This document shows positions 27,927 through 36,715 of a stretch of 64,000 nucleotides of DNA, in pieces. Source of the stretch: Gluconacetobacter sacchari (GTDB taxonomy: Bacteria > Pseudomonadota > Alphaproteobacteria > Acetobacterales > Acetobacteraceae); NCBI RefSeq assembly GCF_014174255.1, contig NZ_JABEQJ010000021.1, positions 22,790-86,789 of the forward strand, written 5' to 3'. How positions within the stretch are numbered: position 1 is the first letter of the stretch; every line of letters begins with the position of its first letter. The notes below the pieces were generated by a model, which saw nothing but the letters and a program-made list of their open reading frames with translations, was not told the DNA's origin and searched no databases. Made by a program: the position numbers and the translations under genes.

Positions 27927-28940
27927 TCATTCGGCCGGGCCGGGCCGCTTGGTCCATTGCCGTTCCACGACCGTGCTCCAGGCGAGTTGCGGCAGGATGA
28001 CGGCCGACAATCCCGATGTCGGCCGCAACATGCCCAGCATGGTGATGTAGGCCATCACCCCTCCCCACAGGACGAACGACCAGAGGATCAGCGTGACGGC
28101 GACCGGCGATAGGCCGGCTTGCGTCGCACGTTGATAGAGATGCTCGCGGTGGCCCTCCATCAGCCGGGCGCCCCTTCGCCAGCGCCGGGCAAGCGTGTAG
28201 ACGACATCGTAGATCAGGCCGGCAAGCAGCATGGGAACCGCGTACCATGGGGGCATGCCTGGCTGGAACGCGCAGACCAGCGCGAAGGCGCCGAGCAGGA
28301 GCCCGCAGGTCTGGCTGCCGACATCGCCCATGAAGATTCGGGCCGCGGGAAAATTGAACGGCAGGAAGCCGGTCAGCGCCGCCGCCAGCGGAAAGACCAT
28401 GGTGACGAGGGGACTGCCCGGAGACAGGACGCCGAGCGCGAGGCAGGCCAGCATGACGGAGCCCGATACCAGCCCGTTCAGCCCGTCCATGAAATTGACC
28501 GCATTGGTCATGAAGACCAGGATCGCGACGGACAGGACGAACCAGGGCAGGGTAGCGGGGACCGGCAGCGTCAGGGCCACCAGGACCGATGCCGCGACCT
28601 GCGCCCCCAGCTTCAGGATCGGGGGCCATTGATGGACATCGTCCAGCCAGGACACCGCGCCCAGCAGGATCGTCGCGGCCAGCAGGCCCGCCGCCGGCAG
28701 GTCCAGCGGCGCCATGCCGTGCAGCACGCGCCCGATGGGCACGGCCAGCACGAAGGCCGTCACGATGCCGATGCCCCCGCCTTTCGGGGTCGGCCTGGTG
28801 TGCGAACTGCGATGTCCGGGATGGTCCATGACGCCCAGGCGGATCGTCGCGGCCACGAGCAGGCCGGCGGTGATCCAGGTGGCGAGCAGGAGGAGCGGGA
28901 AGGCCAGGGGAAAGCCGGGGGCCGGGCCGGAGGCGATCAC
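27927..28940 (-). CDS. WecA/WbpL-family undecaprenyl-phosphate sugar-1-phosphate transferase
   Basis: A 337-aa membrane enzyme with about ten helices and the acidic motifs of polyprenyl-phosphate transferases: SWLDDVH, NAVNFMDGLNG and IFMGDVGSQ, plus the basic loop EGHREHLYQRA. Such enzymes load the first sugar phosphate of O-antigen or exopolysaccharide onto the lipid carrier in the cytoplasmic membrane. It is divergent from a WbpM/PglF-like dehydratase 73 bp away, which fits a role in starting a glycan from a modified amino sugar (inference). The sugar donor cannot be read from sequence alone. Confidence 0.88.
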   Translation of the reverse strand: MIASGPAPGFPLAFPLLLLATWITAGLLVAATIRLGVMDHPGHRSSHTRPTPKGGGIGIVTAFVLAVPIGRVLHGMAPLDLPAAGLLAATILLGAVSWLDDVHQWPPILKLGAQVAASVLVALTLPVPATLPWFVLSVAILVFMTNAVNFMDGLNGLVSGSVMLACLALGVLSPGSPLVTMVFPLAAALTGFLPFNFPAARIFMGDVGSQTCGLLLGAFALVCAFQPGMPPWYAVPMLLAGLIYDVVYTLARRWRRGARLMEGHREHLYQRATQAGLSPVAVTLILWSFVLWGGVMAYITMLGMLRPTSGLSAVILPQLAWSTVVERQWTKRPGPAE

Positions 28941-29013
28941 GACCGCCTGCCGCGATGTTTTGTCGTCATGGCTTCTTCTAGCATGGAATGGGCTGGGCTA
29001 TATGGTGGGGATA

Positions 29014-31005
29014 ATGGCCCCGCAACGCCCTGAGCCCGACGAATCCGCCGACTGGCGGCGTCCGGTCAATCGAATCGCCGTCAACGTGATGCTGGATGGG
29101 GGGGTCGCCGCGCTCGCGGCGCCGCTGGCCCGCTGGCTGGCCGATCCTGGTGGCGGCCTGCTGCATCCGCTGTGGTTTATCGCGGGCGGGGCGATCACGC
29201 TGGTCATCAGCAGCCTGCCGTTTCGCGTCCAGCAGCAATATTGGCGTTTTTCCGGGGTGGACGACCTGCTGGGGATCGCCGGGGCGTCGGCGGCGAGCGC
29301 CCTGCTGTTCTCGCTGGGCCTGTATGTGACGGGCTTTCCGATTCCCACGCCGGCCTTTCCGTTCATCCACGCGCTGGTCCTGCTGGTGTCGCTGGGCGGG
29401 GCGCGGATCGTCTACCGCCTGTCCTGCCGGCGTTCGACGCGGCGTTATCCTTCCAGCCAGGTGGTGCTGATCGGGTCGGACGAGTCGGCCGACCTGTTCA
29501 TCCGCGCCATCGAACGGGCGTCGCATCCGGCTTTTCGCGTCGCGGGCATCATGACCGGGGGGCGGCGGCAGACGGGGCGCAGGATCCACGGCGTGCCCAT
29601 TCTGGGCCATGTGCGGGTGATGGACGACATCCTGGACCGGGCGCGCGGCGGCAGCGAATGGCCGGACCTGCTGGTGGTGACGGATGCCGAATTCCGCGGC
29701 GAGGACCTGGCGCGGGTCCTGGCCTCGGCCGAGCAGCGCGGCCTTGCGGTCCAGCGCGCCCCCGACCTGACCGAACTGACCCCGGCCGCGCGGCTGGAAC
29801 TGCGCCCGATCGCGATCGAGGACCTGCTGAACCGGCCGCAGGTCGACCTGGACCGCGAAGGGATGGCGACGCTGCTGCGCGGACGCACCATCCTGGTCAC
29901 GGGGGCGGGCGGGTCGATCGGATCGGAACTGGCGCGGCAGATCGCGGGCCATGCCCCCGGCCATCTGCTGCTGCTGGACCATGGGGAATTCTCGCTGTGG
30001 CAGATCGACCTCGAACTGTCCGAGCGCGCGCCGTCTGTCCGGCGCGAGGCGATTCTGGCCGATGTCCGCGATCGCGACCGGATGGAGGAGATCTGCGCCC
30101 TCTATCGTCCGGACCTGGTCTTCCACGCCGCCGCCCTGAAGCATGTGCCGATGGTCGAGGCCAATCCGTGCGAGGGCGTGCTGACCAACGTGATCGGAAC
30201 CCGCGTGGTCGCCGACGCGGCGGCGCGCAACGGGGCGCGGGCGCTGGTCATGGTGTCGACCGACAAGGCGGTGAACCCGTCCAGCCTGATGGGGGCGTCG
30301 AAGCGCGCGGCGGAGATGTATTGCCAGGCGCTGGACGTGGCGGCCCGGAGCGGCGCCGGCGACGCCATGCGCTGCGTCACCGTGCGGTTCGGCAACGTGC
30401 TGGGCTCGACCGGCTCGGTCGTGCCGCTGTTTCGCCGCCAGTTGGAGCGCGGGGGGCCGCTGACCGTGACCCATCCCGACATGCGGCGCTATTTCATGAC
30501 GGTGTCCGAGGCCGTGGGGCTGGTCCTCCAGGCCAGCGTGCGCGGCACGATCCGCGACCAGGCGGGCAGCGGGACGGACACGCTGCTGCGCAGCGGCGGA
30601 ATCTTCGTTCTGGACATGGGCAAGCCGGTCAAGATCGTCGATCTGGCGCGGCAGATGATCCGCCTGGCCGGACTGCGCCCGCAGGTCGATGTGCCGATCC
30701 GCTTCACCGGGCTGCGCCCCGGCGAAAAACTGTTCGAGGAACTGTTCCACGGGCGCGAGGCGCCTGCCGCGACCGATCATCCGGGCCTGCGCATGGCGAC
30801 GCCGCGCATGGTGGACCGTCACGAGGTGGGGATGGTCATCGATCGGCTGGCCGACGCTTGCCACAGGGGGGATATCGCGGCCGTCCTTGCGCTGATCACG
30901 GGGCTCGTTCCCGAATTTGCCCATAACCCGACCGGCGATCCGCACGATACGATCGTGGGGCCGACAGCGGACCCGACCGACGCCGAAAGGACGATGCATC
31001 CATGA
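29014..31005 (+). CDS. WbpM/PglF/CapD-type membrane NDP-sugar 4,6-dehydratase
   Basis: A 663-aa protein with four N-terminal membrane helices (to about residue 130), a first Rossmann-like domain, then a dehydratase domain opening with TGAGGSIGSELARQ. The active site has the STDKAVNPSSLMGASKR segment in which the usual catalytic tyrosine is replaced by methionine, as in WbpM and PglF. These enzymes convert UDP-GlcNAc to the 4-keto-6-deoxy sugar at the membrane. The start MAPQRPEP follows GGTGGGG; alternatives lie a few codons upstream. Its stop overlaps the aminotransferase start (ATGA). Confidence 0.9.
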   Translation: MAPQRPEPDESADWRRPVNRIAVNVMLDGGVAALAAPLARWLADPGGGLLHPLWFIAGGAITLVISSLPFRVQQQYWRFSGVDDLLGIAGASAASALLFSLGLYVTGFPIPTPAFPFIHALVLLVSLGGARIVYRLSCRRSTRRYPSSQVVLIGSDESADLFIRAIERASHPAFRVAGIMTGGRRQTGRRIHGVPILGHVRVMDDILDRARGGSEWPDLLVVTDAEFRGEDLARVLASAEQRGLAVQRAPDLTELTPAARLELRPIAIEDLLNRPQVDLDREGMATLLRGRTILVTGAGGSIGSELARQIAGHAPGHLLLLDHGEFSLWQIDLELSERAPSVRREAILADVRDRDRMEEICALYRPDLVFHAAALKHVPMVEANPCEGVLTNVIGTRVVADAAARNGARALVMVSTDKAVNPSSLMGASKRAAEMYCQALDVAARSGAGDAMRCVTVRFGNVLGSTGSVVPLFRRQLERGGPLTVTHPDMRRYFMTVSEAVGLVLQASVRGTIRDQAGSGTDTLLRSGGIFVLDMGKPVKIVDLARQMIRLAGLRPQVDVPIRFTGLRPGEKLFEELFHGREAPAATDHPGLRMATPRMVDRHEVGMVIDRLADACHRGDIAAVLALITGLVPEFAHNPTGDPHDTIVGPTADPTDAERTMHP

Positions 31006-32147
31006 CTGCCCCGCTTTCCACCGAGAGTCCGCCCATTGCGTTCCTGGACCTGCCGGCGCAGCAGGCGCGGCTGGGCGATGCGATCCGGCGGCGGGTCGAT
31101 ACGGTCCTGGCGCATTGCCGCTTCGTGATGGGCCCCGAAGTGGGCGAACTGGAACAGGCGCTGGCGGCCTATGCCGGGGCGAAGGAATGTGTCGGCGTGT
31201 CCTCCGGCACCGATGCGATCCAGATCGTCATGATGGCGGAGGGAATCGGGCGGGGGGATGCGGTGTTCCTGCCGGCCTTTACCTATACCGCCACGGCGGA
31301 GGTGCCGCTGCTGCTTGGGGCGACGCCGGTCTTCGTCGATGTCGATCCCCGGACCTTCCAGATCGATCCGGCCAGCCTCGGGACGCGGATCGCGCAGGTG
31401 CGTGCCGCCGGACGGCTGCGGCCGCGGGCGATCATCGGGGTCGATCTGTTCGGCCAGCCGGCGCCGTGGCCGGCATTGCGCGCGATCGCGGAGCGCGAGA
31501 GGCTGTTCCTGATGGATGATTGCGCCCAGTCGTTCGGCGGGGCGCTGTCGGGCCGCAAACTGGGGCGCGAGGCCGTGGCGACGACCCTGTCCTTCTTTCC
31601 GTCCAAGCCGCTCGGCGCGTACGGCGATGGCGGCGCGATCCTGACCGATGACCCCGAACGAGCGGAATTATATCGCTCGTTGCGTACCCATGGCGAGGGC
31701 AAGACGCGGTACGAAGTGTTGCGCACGGGCATGAACGGCCGGCTCGATACGCTCCAGGCGGCGGTTCTGCTGGCCAAGCTGGACGCGTTCGAGGAAGAAC
31801 TGGCCCGGCGCGAGGCCATCGCGCGCGCCTATGACCGGGGGCTGGAAGGGTGTGTCGTCACGCCGATGCGGGTGGCGGACTCGCGGAGCGCATGGGCGGT
31901 CTATGCCGTCCTGACCGAGGACGAGACGGCGCGCACGGCCTTGCAGGAACGGCTGAAGGCGCATGGTGTGCCGTCGGCGATCTATTATCCGCGCCCGCTG
32001 CATCGTCAGCCCGCATATCAGGCCCAGCATGACGGAACATCCTTGCCGGTTGCCGAGGATCTGTCTTGTCGTATTCTCGCCCTGCCCATCCACCCCGAAC
32101 TGACGGATGCGGAGGTTGCGCGCGTCATTGCGGCGGTTCGCGGATAA
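31002..32147 (+). CDS. DegT/DnrJ/EryC1-family sugar aminotransferase
   Basis: A 381-aa PLP-dependent aminotransferase. Family motifs include SSGTDAIQIVMMA, FLPAFTYTATAE, DDCAQSFGG and the PLP lysine in FFPSKPLGAYGDGG. It transfers an amino group to a keto sugar, and its direct overlap with the WbpM/PglF-like gene suggests it uses that product to make a 4-amino-4,6-dideoxy sugar (PglE-like). A WbpE-like 3-amino specificity is the alternative. No acetyltransferase follows. Confidence 0.92.
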   Translation: MTAPLSTESPPIAFLDLPAQQARLGDAIRRRVDTVLAHCRFVMGPEVGELEQALAAYAGAKECVGVSSGTDAIQIVMMAEGIGRGDAVFLPAFTYTATAEVPLLLGATPVFVDVDPRTFQIDPASLGTRIAQVRAAGRLRPRAIIGVDLFGQPAPWPALRAIAERERLFLMDDCAQSFGGALSGRKLGREAVATTLSFFPSKPLGAYGDGGAILTDDPERAELYRSLRTHGEGKTRYEVLRTGMNGRLDTLQAAVLLAKLDAFEEELARREAIARAYDRGLEGCVVTPMRVADSRSAWAVYAVLTEDETARTALQERLKAHGVPSAIYYPRPLHRQPAYQAQHDGTSLPVAEDLSCRILALPIHPELTDAEVARVIAAVRG

Positions 32148-32165
32148 ACGAGAAAGACAATAGGT

Positions 32166-32648
32166 ATGAGACGGGAAACAGCGCTGATTCTGGGCTTCCT
32201 GGCGATCACGGTCGGGACATCGGCCGCGCTGTGGTCCTTCGCGATGCCGAATTTCAAGCCGGTGGCCATTCCCCAGATGGTCTCGGGCGTGATCAGCGTG
32301 GGGCCGATGCGCCAGCAGCGCGCGCTGTCGGCGGCGGAAATCCGCACGCTCAATGACTGGCTACAGGCGCATCGCAATGTCTGGGGGCCGCTGGGCCAGA
32401 CGCCGCCGTCTTCGGGCGATGCCACGCTGACCCTGACCGCGAACCGCCCGGCCGGGGCGGACGGCAGGCCCGTCCCTTATACCATCACGCTCTGGACCGG
32501 CATCAGCGCCGCCGACTGGAACGACACGATGTTCCTGGAGGAGCGGCCTGGCGCAGTGATCCGGGTTCATCAGTTTTCCGACCGGGATTTCGCGCCGCTG
32601 CGCCAGCTTGTGGACCAGAATCCCTACGAGCGGACCGCCTTTCCGTGA
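32166..32648 (+). CDS. Hypothetical membrane-anchored protein
   Basis: A 160-aa protein with one N-terminal hydrophobic segment (ALILGFLAITVGTSAALW) that could be an anchor or uncleaved signal, followed by a soluble domain presumably in the periplasm. No recognised domain. Its stop overlaps the GTG start of the next HAD gene (GTGA), and it is 18 bp after the aminotransferase, so it belongs to the same transcription unit and may take part in envelope glycan metabolism (inference from position). Confidence 0.75.
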   Translation: MRRETALILGFLAITVGTSAALWSFAMPNFKPVAIPQMVSGVISVGPMRQQRALSAAEIRTLNDWLQAHRNVWGPLGQTPPSSGDATLTLTANRPAGADGRPVPYTITLWTGISAADWNDTMFLEERPGAVIRVHQFSDRDFAPLRQLVDQNPYERTAFP

Positions 32649-33247
32649 TCGTCGTCCCGCCGGGAACGACGGCGCTGATCTTCGATTGCGACGGCACGCT
32701 GGTCGATACGCTGCCGCTTTATCTGCAAGCGTGGCTGGCGGCCCTGCGTTCCGAAGCGGCGCATGAGGTGGCGCCGGACTGGTTTCGCGGCCGGGGCGGG
32801 CTGTCGGAACATATGGTGCTGGACCTGATCGAGACGGAATTGGGGCGACCGCTCGACCGCCCCGCCATCCTGCGTGCCGCCCGGGGGGCCCTGCTGTCGG
32901 CGATGGACGGGTTGCGGGAAATCGCCGTGGTGGCCGATCTGGCGCGCCGTTATCGCGGTACGTTGCCGATGGCCGTGGCGTCCAGCGGTTCGCGGGAAAT
33001 CGTCATGGCGTCACTGACCCGGACGGAGTTGCTCGACCTGTTCGATTGCGTCGTGACGATCGACGACGTGGCACGGCCGAAGCCCGCGCCCGACCTGTTT
33101 CTGGAGGCCGCGCGCCGTCTGGGCGCCGTGCCCGATTGCTGTCTGGTGCTGGAAGACAGCGCCGAGGGGCTGGCGGCGGCGGGGCACGCCGGGATGCAGG
33201 GCGTGGATGTCCGTCCGTTCGTCCGTGCCGCCGCCGGGCCGGGCTAG
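32645..33247 (+). CDS. HAD-superfamily phosphatase (subfamily IA)
   Basis: A 200-aa HAD hydrolase with motif I DCDGTLVDT, motif II in VASSGSRE, and motifs III/IV around RPKPAPDLF and VLEDSAEGL. It resembles YqaB-type sugar phosphatases or beta-phosphoglucomutases; the substrate is uncertain. The GTG start overlaps the stop of the preceding gene. It closes the unit that begins with the sugar dehydratase. Confidence 0.88.
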   Translation: MIVVPPGTTALIFDCDGTLVDTLPLYLQAWLAALRSEAAHEVAPDWFRGRGGLSEHMVLDLIETELGRPLDRPAILRAARGALLSAMDGLREIAVVADLARRYRGTLPMAVASSGSREIVMASLTRTELLDLFDCVVTIDDVARPKPAPDLFLEAARRLGAVPDCCLVLEDSAEGLAAAGHAGMQGVDVRPFVRAAAGPG

Positions 33248-33360
33248 AGGCCGTTCGTGAAAACGTTGGCGTAATGTGTCCGATCTTCGTCCCTCCTGGG
33301 TCTTTTGTGGCATTGGCAGCATAGTCATTCTGGACGTCATGCTTGCAGGGAGAACAAGAG

Positions 33361-33921
33361 ATGTCGGATACCGCGCTGCTCGTCATCGATGCTCAGGAAT
33401 CTTTCCGGTATCGCTCCTATTTCCGCGAGGACGATGTCGGCACCTATGTTGAGCGGCAGCAGGCGTTGATCGACGGCGCGGCCGACACCGGGATCCGTAT
33501 TGCCCAGATCTTCCATGTCGAGGCGGAGGGCGTGTTTGCCGAGGCCTCCGGCCTGGTGCGCACGCTGGCGCCTCTGCGCGTCACGCCCGACGTGATCTTT
33601 CGCAAGCGTCGGCACAGCGCGCTGGTCGGCACGGGACTCGACGTGTGGTTGACGGCCCATGGCATTCGCCGCCTGATCGTTTCGGGCATCCGCACCGAGC
33701 AATGCTGCGAGACGACCGCACGGCACGCTTCCGACCTGGGCTACACGGTCGATTACGTGGCCGAGGCGACGCTGACCTTTCCGATGACCGACGCTGCTGG
33801 ACGACACTGGGATGCCGCCGAGATCCGTGCCCGCACCGAACTGGTGCTGGCCGGCCGTTTCGCGCGGATCGCGAGCGTCGCGCAGGCCCTGGCGGCAGGA
33901 CAGGAGGGCTGTGCCGCATGA
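33361..33921 (+). CDS. Isochorismatase-like cysteine hydrolase
   Basis: A 186-aa protein of the isochorismatase-like fold. The catalytic Asp is in LLVIDAQESF, the Lys in IFRKRRHSA, and the nucleophilic cysteine in SGIRTEQCCETTARHASDLG. Members hydrolyse nicotinamide, ureides or similar amides; the substrate is not evident here. The start MSDTALLV is preceded by GGGAGAACAAGAG. Its stop overlaps the ATG of the following GlxA-type regulator, a frequent pairing. Confidence 0.87.
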   Translation: MSDTALLVIDAQESFRYRSYFREDDVGTYVERQQALIDGAADTGIRIAQIFHVEAEGVFAEASGLVRTLAPLRVTPDVIFRKRRHSALVGTGLDVWLTAHGIRRLIVSGIRTEQCCETTARHASDLGYTVDYVAEATLTFPMTDAAGRHWDAAEIRARTELVLAGRFARIASVAQALAAGQEGCAA

Positions 33922-34888
33922 TCTCATCGGCGACAGCGCGCGAGATTCCGGTTCTGGTCGTCGTGCCGCCGCGCGTCCTGTTGCTCGACATCGCAGGGCC
34001 CATCGAGGTGCTGCGCCAGGCCAGCCGGGTGCCACGACCGGCAGTTCGATCGGGCTGGAGCTGAGCGGGATCGCACCGCTTCCCGAGACTGTATCGCGTA
34101 ACGCCTGGATCGTGGTGCCGGGGGCGGCAACCTCGCCGCACTGGGGCAGTCACGACCGTGCCGGGGACGACGCGCGGGAAGCCGCCATTGTCCGCTGGCT
34201 GGCCCGGATGGTGCAGCCGGGAATGCTGTTCGTGGCGATCTGCTCCGGCGCGCTGCTCGCCGGTCGCGCGGGGTTGCTCGACGGGCACGAATGCACGACG
34301 CACCATGCGGATGCCGGCGAACTGGCCCGCGTGGCGCCTTTGGCGCGCGTGGTCGAGAACCGCCTGTACGTGGCGTCGGGCGAACGCCTGACGAGCGCCG
34401 GCATTACGGCGGGGATCGACCTCATGTTGCATCTCGTCGCCCGGGAGGCGGGGCATGCGACGGCGCTGGCGGTGGCGCGCCATCTCGTCGTCTATCTCCG
34501 GCGCGGCGGCAACGATCCGCAGCTTTCACCGTGGCTCGAAGGCCGCAATCATATCCACCCGGCGATCCATCGCGCGCAGGATGCCGTCGCCGCCGATCCG
34601 GCGCGCGCGTGGTCGGTCGCGGAACTGGCCTGCGTGGCCGGGGCGAGCCCGCGCAACCTGTCGCGCCTGTTCAACGCGCATGCGGGAATGAGCGTCACCG
34701 ACTATGTCAACCGGATGCGGATCGCCCGCGCGCATGAACTTGTGACCGGCTCCACGCTCGATATGGAGCGTGTCGCCGAACGGGCGGGTTTTACCTCCTC
34801 GCGCCAGTTGCGACGTGCCTGGAGCCGCTTTCACAGGCTTTCGCCCAGTCGGGTACGCGGGCGAACGGATGACGGGATTGGAAGGTAA
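33918..34888 (+). pseudogene. GlxA/AraC-family regulator with internal deletion and frameshift
   Basis: The gene starts at an ATG overlapping the preceding stop (ATGA) and encodes VLVVVPPRVLLLDIAGPIEVLRQAS, the beginning of a DJ-1/PfpI-like domain. That frame reaches a stop at 34064. The rest (from SSIGLELSGIAPLPE through a C-terminal AraC-type HTH such as VAERAGFTSSRQLRRAW) continues in another frame to 34888. The switch lies around 34020-34045, and about 20 residues normally found there appear to be missing, so the lesion is a deletion of 3n+1 bases rather than a single-base error. It is likely inactive unless this is an assembly fault. Downstream sequence otherwise looks well conserved, suggesting recent loss. 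Confidence 0.75.
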
Positions 34889-34894
34889 GGCGGC

Positions 34895-35401
34895 ATGGGT
34901 GAAAAGCAGCATCGGTACGGCGTCACAATCGTCTGGACCGGAAACACCGGCGAGGGAACGGCCCGCTATGGCGGATATGAGCGTGCCCACGAGATCATGA
35001 GCCCCGACGATGGGGAGGTGGGCAAGCCCGCGATTGCCGGATCGTCCGACCCGGCATTCCGTGGCGATCCGGCCAGGTGGAATCCGGAAGAGCTGCTGAT
35101 CGCGTCGCTTTCAGCGTGTCACCAGCTCTGGTACCTGCATTTATGCGCCGAGGCTGGCATCGTCGTCACGGCATACGCAGACGCCGCGGAAGGTGTCATG
35201 GCCGAGGATGCCGGCGGCGGAGGACAGTTCGTATCCGTCACGCTCCGTCCCCGGGTGACGATCTCCGCCGGCTCGGACGCCGGACAGGCCGCCGCGCTTC
35301 ATCATCGGGCCAATGCGGTGTGTTTCATCGCGCGGTCGGTGACGTTTCCGGTCGATCATGTGGCCGCGATCGTGCGGGAACCTGTCGGTACGTCCTGCTG
35401 A
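34895..35401 (+). CDS. OsmC-family peroxiredoxin-like protein
   Basis: A 168-aa OsmC/Ohr-fold protein. The two conserved cysteines are in SLSACHQLWYLHLC and in ANAVCFIARSV, and WNPEELLIASLSACH is the family signature. OsmC proteins reduce organic hydroperoxides. It lies 6 bp after the broken GlxA-type gene and after an isochorismatase-like gene, so the three probably form one stress-response unit. It is convergent with the AI-2E-type permease. Confidence 0.9.
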   Translation: MGEKQHRYGVTIVWTGNTGEGTARYGGYERAHEIMSPDDGEVGKPAIAGSSDPAFRGDPARWNPEELLIASLSACHQLWYLHLCAEAGIVVTAYADAAEGVMAEDAGGGGQFVSVTLRPRVTISAGSDAGQAAALHHRANAVCFIARSVTFPVDHVAAIVREPVGTSC

Positions 35402-35424
35402 GGCTGGCAGTCATGGCTTCGATC

Positions 35425-36555
35425 CTAGACCCGGTCGGATTCGTCGAGCGGCGGGCTGGCCCGATCCATCACCGCCAGCAGCGCCGCCGTCAGCGGCGAG
35501 GCCAGGATCAGGCCCGGCAGGCCGAGAATGGTGCCGAACACGGTCTGCGACAGGATGGTCACGCCGGGCGGCATCTGCACCGCATGGCGCTGGATCAGCG
35601 GCGCCATGACGTTGCCCTCGAAGAACTGGATGGCGGTATAGAGCGCCAGCACCATCAGCCCCTCGCGCGTGCCGACCGACAGTCCCAGCAGGATGGCGGG
35701 CACCGCGCCGATGAAGGCGCCGATATAGGGGATGAAGTTCGCCAGCCCCGCGACCACGCCCAGCGCCAGGGCCAGCGGCACGCCGACGAACCACAGGCCG
35801 ATCGCCGAGAGCATGCCGACGACGAACATGTCCAGCGCCTGGCCGGCGGTCCAGGCCCATAGGGTGCGGCCCGCAACCAGCAGCAGCGTCCGCGCGGCGG
35901 GGCGGTGCTTCGTCGGGAACAGGCGCAGCAGGCCGTTGACGTAGAGTGTGGGGGACAGGGCGAAATACAGCCCGGCGATAAGAATCACCGCGAGCGTGCC
36001 GACGGCGCCGAAGGCCGAGGAGAGCACGCCGGTCATCGAGCCCGCGATGCGGGAGCCCATGCCGTCACTACCGCCGCCGGGCTGGTTGCCGCCCAGCGTC
36101 TGCGGCAGGTAATCCAGCAGCGTGCGCCCGATCTCGCTGGCGCCCAGTTGCCCCCGGACCGTATAGGCCTGCGTGGTCAGCGCCACGCGCAGGCGGGTGG
36201 CCTGTTCGGCGATGGTGGGGCCGCTGCTCCAGATCAGCCCGGCGAACGCGGCCAGCAGGATCACCACCACGAGGGTCAGTGCCAGCCAGTAGGGGAGCCG
36301 GATCCGGCGCTGGGCCAGCGCCGCCAGATTATGCAGGATGACGGCCAGCAGCGTCGCGGCGAACACGACCATCAGCACGGGGCCGAGCAGCCAGATCGAC
36401 AGGATCACGGCGGTCAGCAGGATCGTGGTCTGGAGCAGGGCGTGGATTTTGGCCAGTTGCGCGGCGCGTGGATCGGCGGGTGGCGCCTCGCGCTGGAAGT
36501 CTCCCTTCCCGGCGGGGGCGGAGGATTTGGTGTCGGTCACGGCGATGGAGGGCAT
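35425..36555 (-). CDS. AI-2E-family (PerM-like) transporter
   Basis: A 376-aa membrane protein with about eight helices. The C-terminal block LANFIPYIGAFIGAVPA and EGNVMAPLIQRHAV are characteristic of the AI-2E exporter/PerM family, whose substrates range from autoinducer-2 to sodium; function here is unknown. The start MPSIAVTDT follows GGAAACGCC. A hydrophilic N-terminus of about 35 residues precedes the first helix. The reading frame extends further upstream but without family similarity. Confidence 0.87.
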   Translation of the reverse strand: MPSIAVTDTKSSAPAGKGDFQREAPPADPRAAQLAKIHALLQTTILLTAVILSIWLLGPVLMVVFAATLLAVILHNLAALAQRRIRLPYWLALTLVVVILLAAFAGLIWSSGPTIAEQATRLRVALTTQAYTVRGQLGASEIGRTLLDYLPQTLGGNQPGGGSDGMGSRIAGSMTGVLSSAFGAVGTLAVILIAGLYFALSPTLYVNGLLRLFPTKHRPAARTLLLVAGRTLWAWTAGQALDMFVVGMLSAIGLWFVGVPLALALGVVAGLANFIPYIGAFIGAVPAILLGLSVGTREGLMVLALYTAIQFFEGNVMAPLIQRHAVQMPPGVTILSQTVFGTILGLPGLILASPLTAALLAVMDRASPPLDESDRV

Positions 36556-36715
36556 GGCGTTTCCGGTTGGTGATCGGCAGGGAACGTGAGTCGCATATCG
36601 ATCCGTCCGCGTCGATGCCACCGGAACCCGTGACAGCTTGATCGCCCGGACAGGCCGCCATAGTGACAACGCCCTGGTGAACGAAAGGATACCACATGGC
36701 GGCAGGGTGTGCTGG

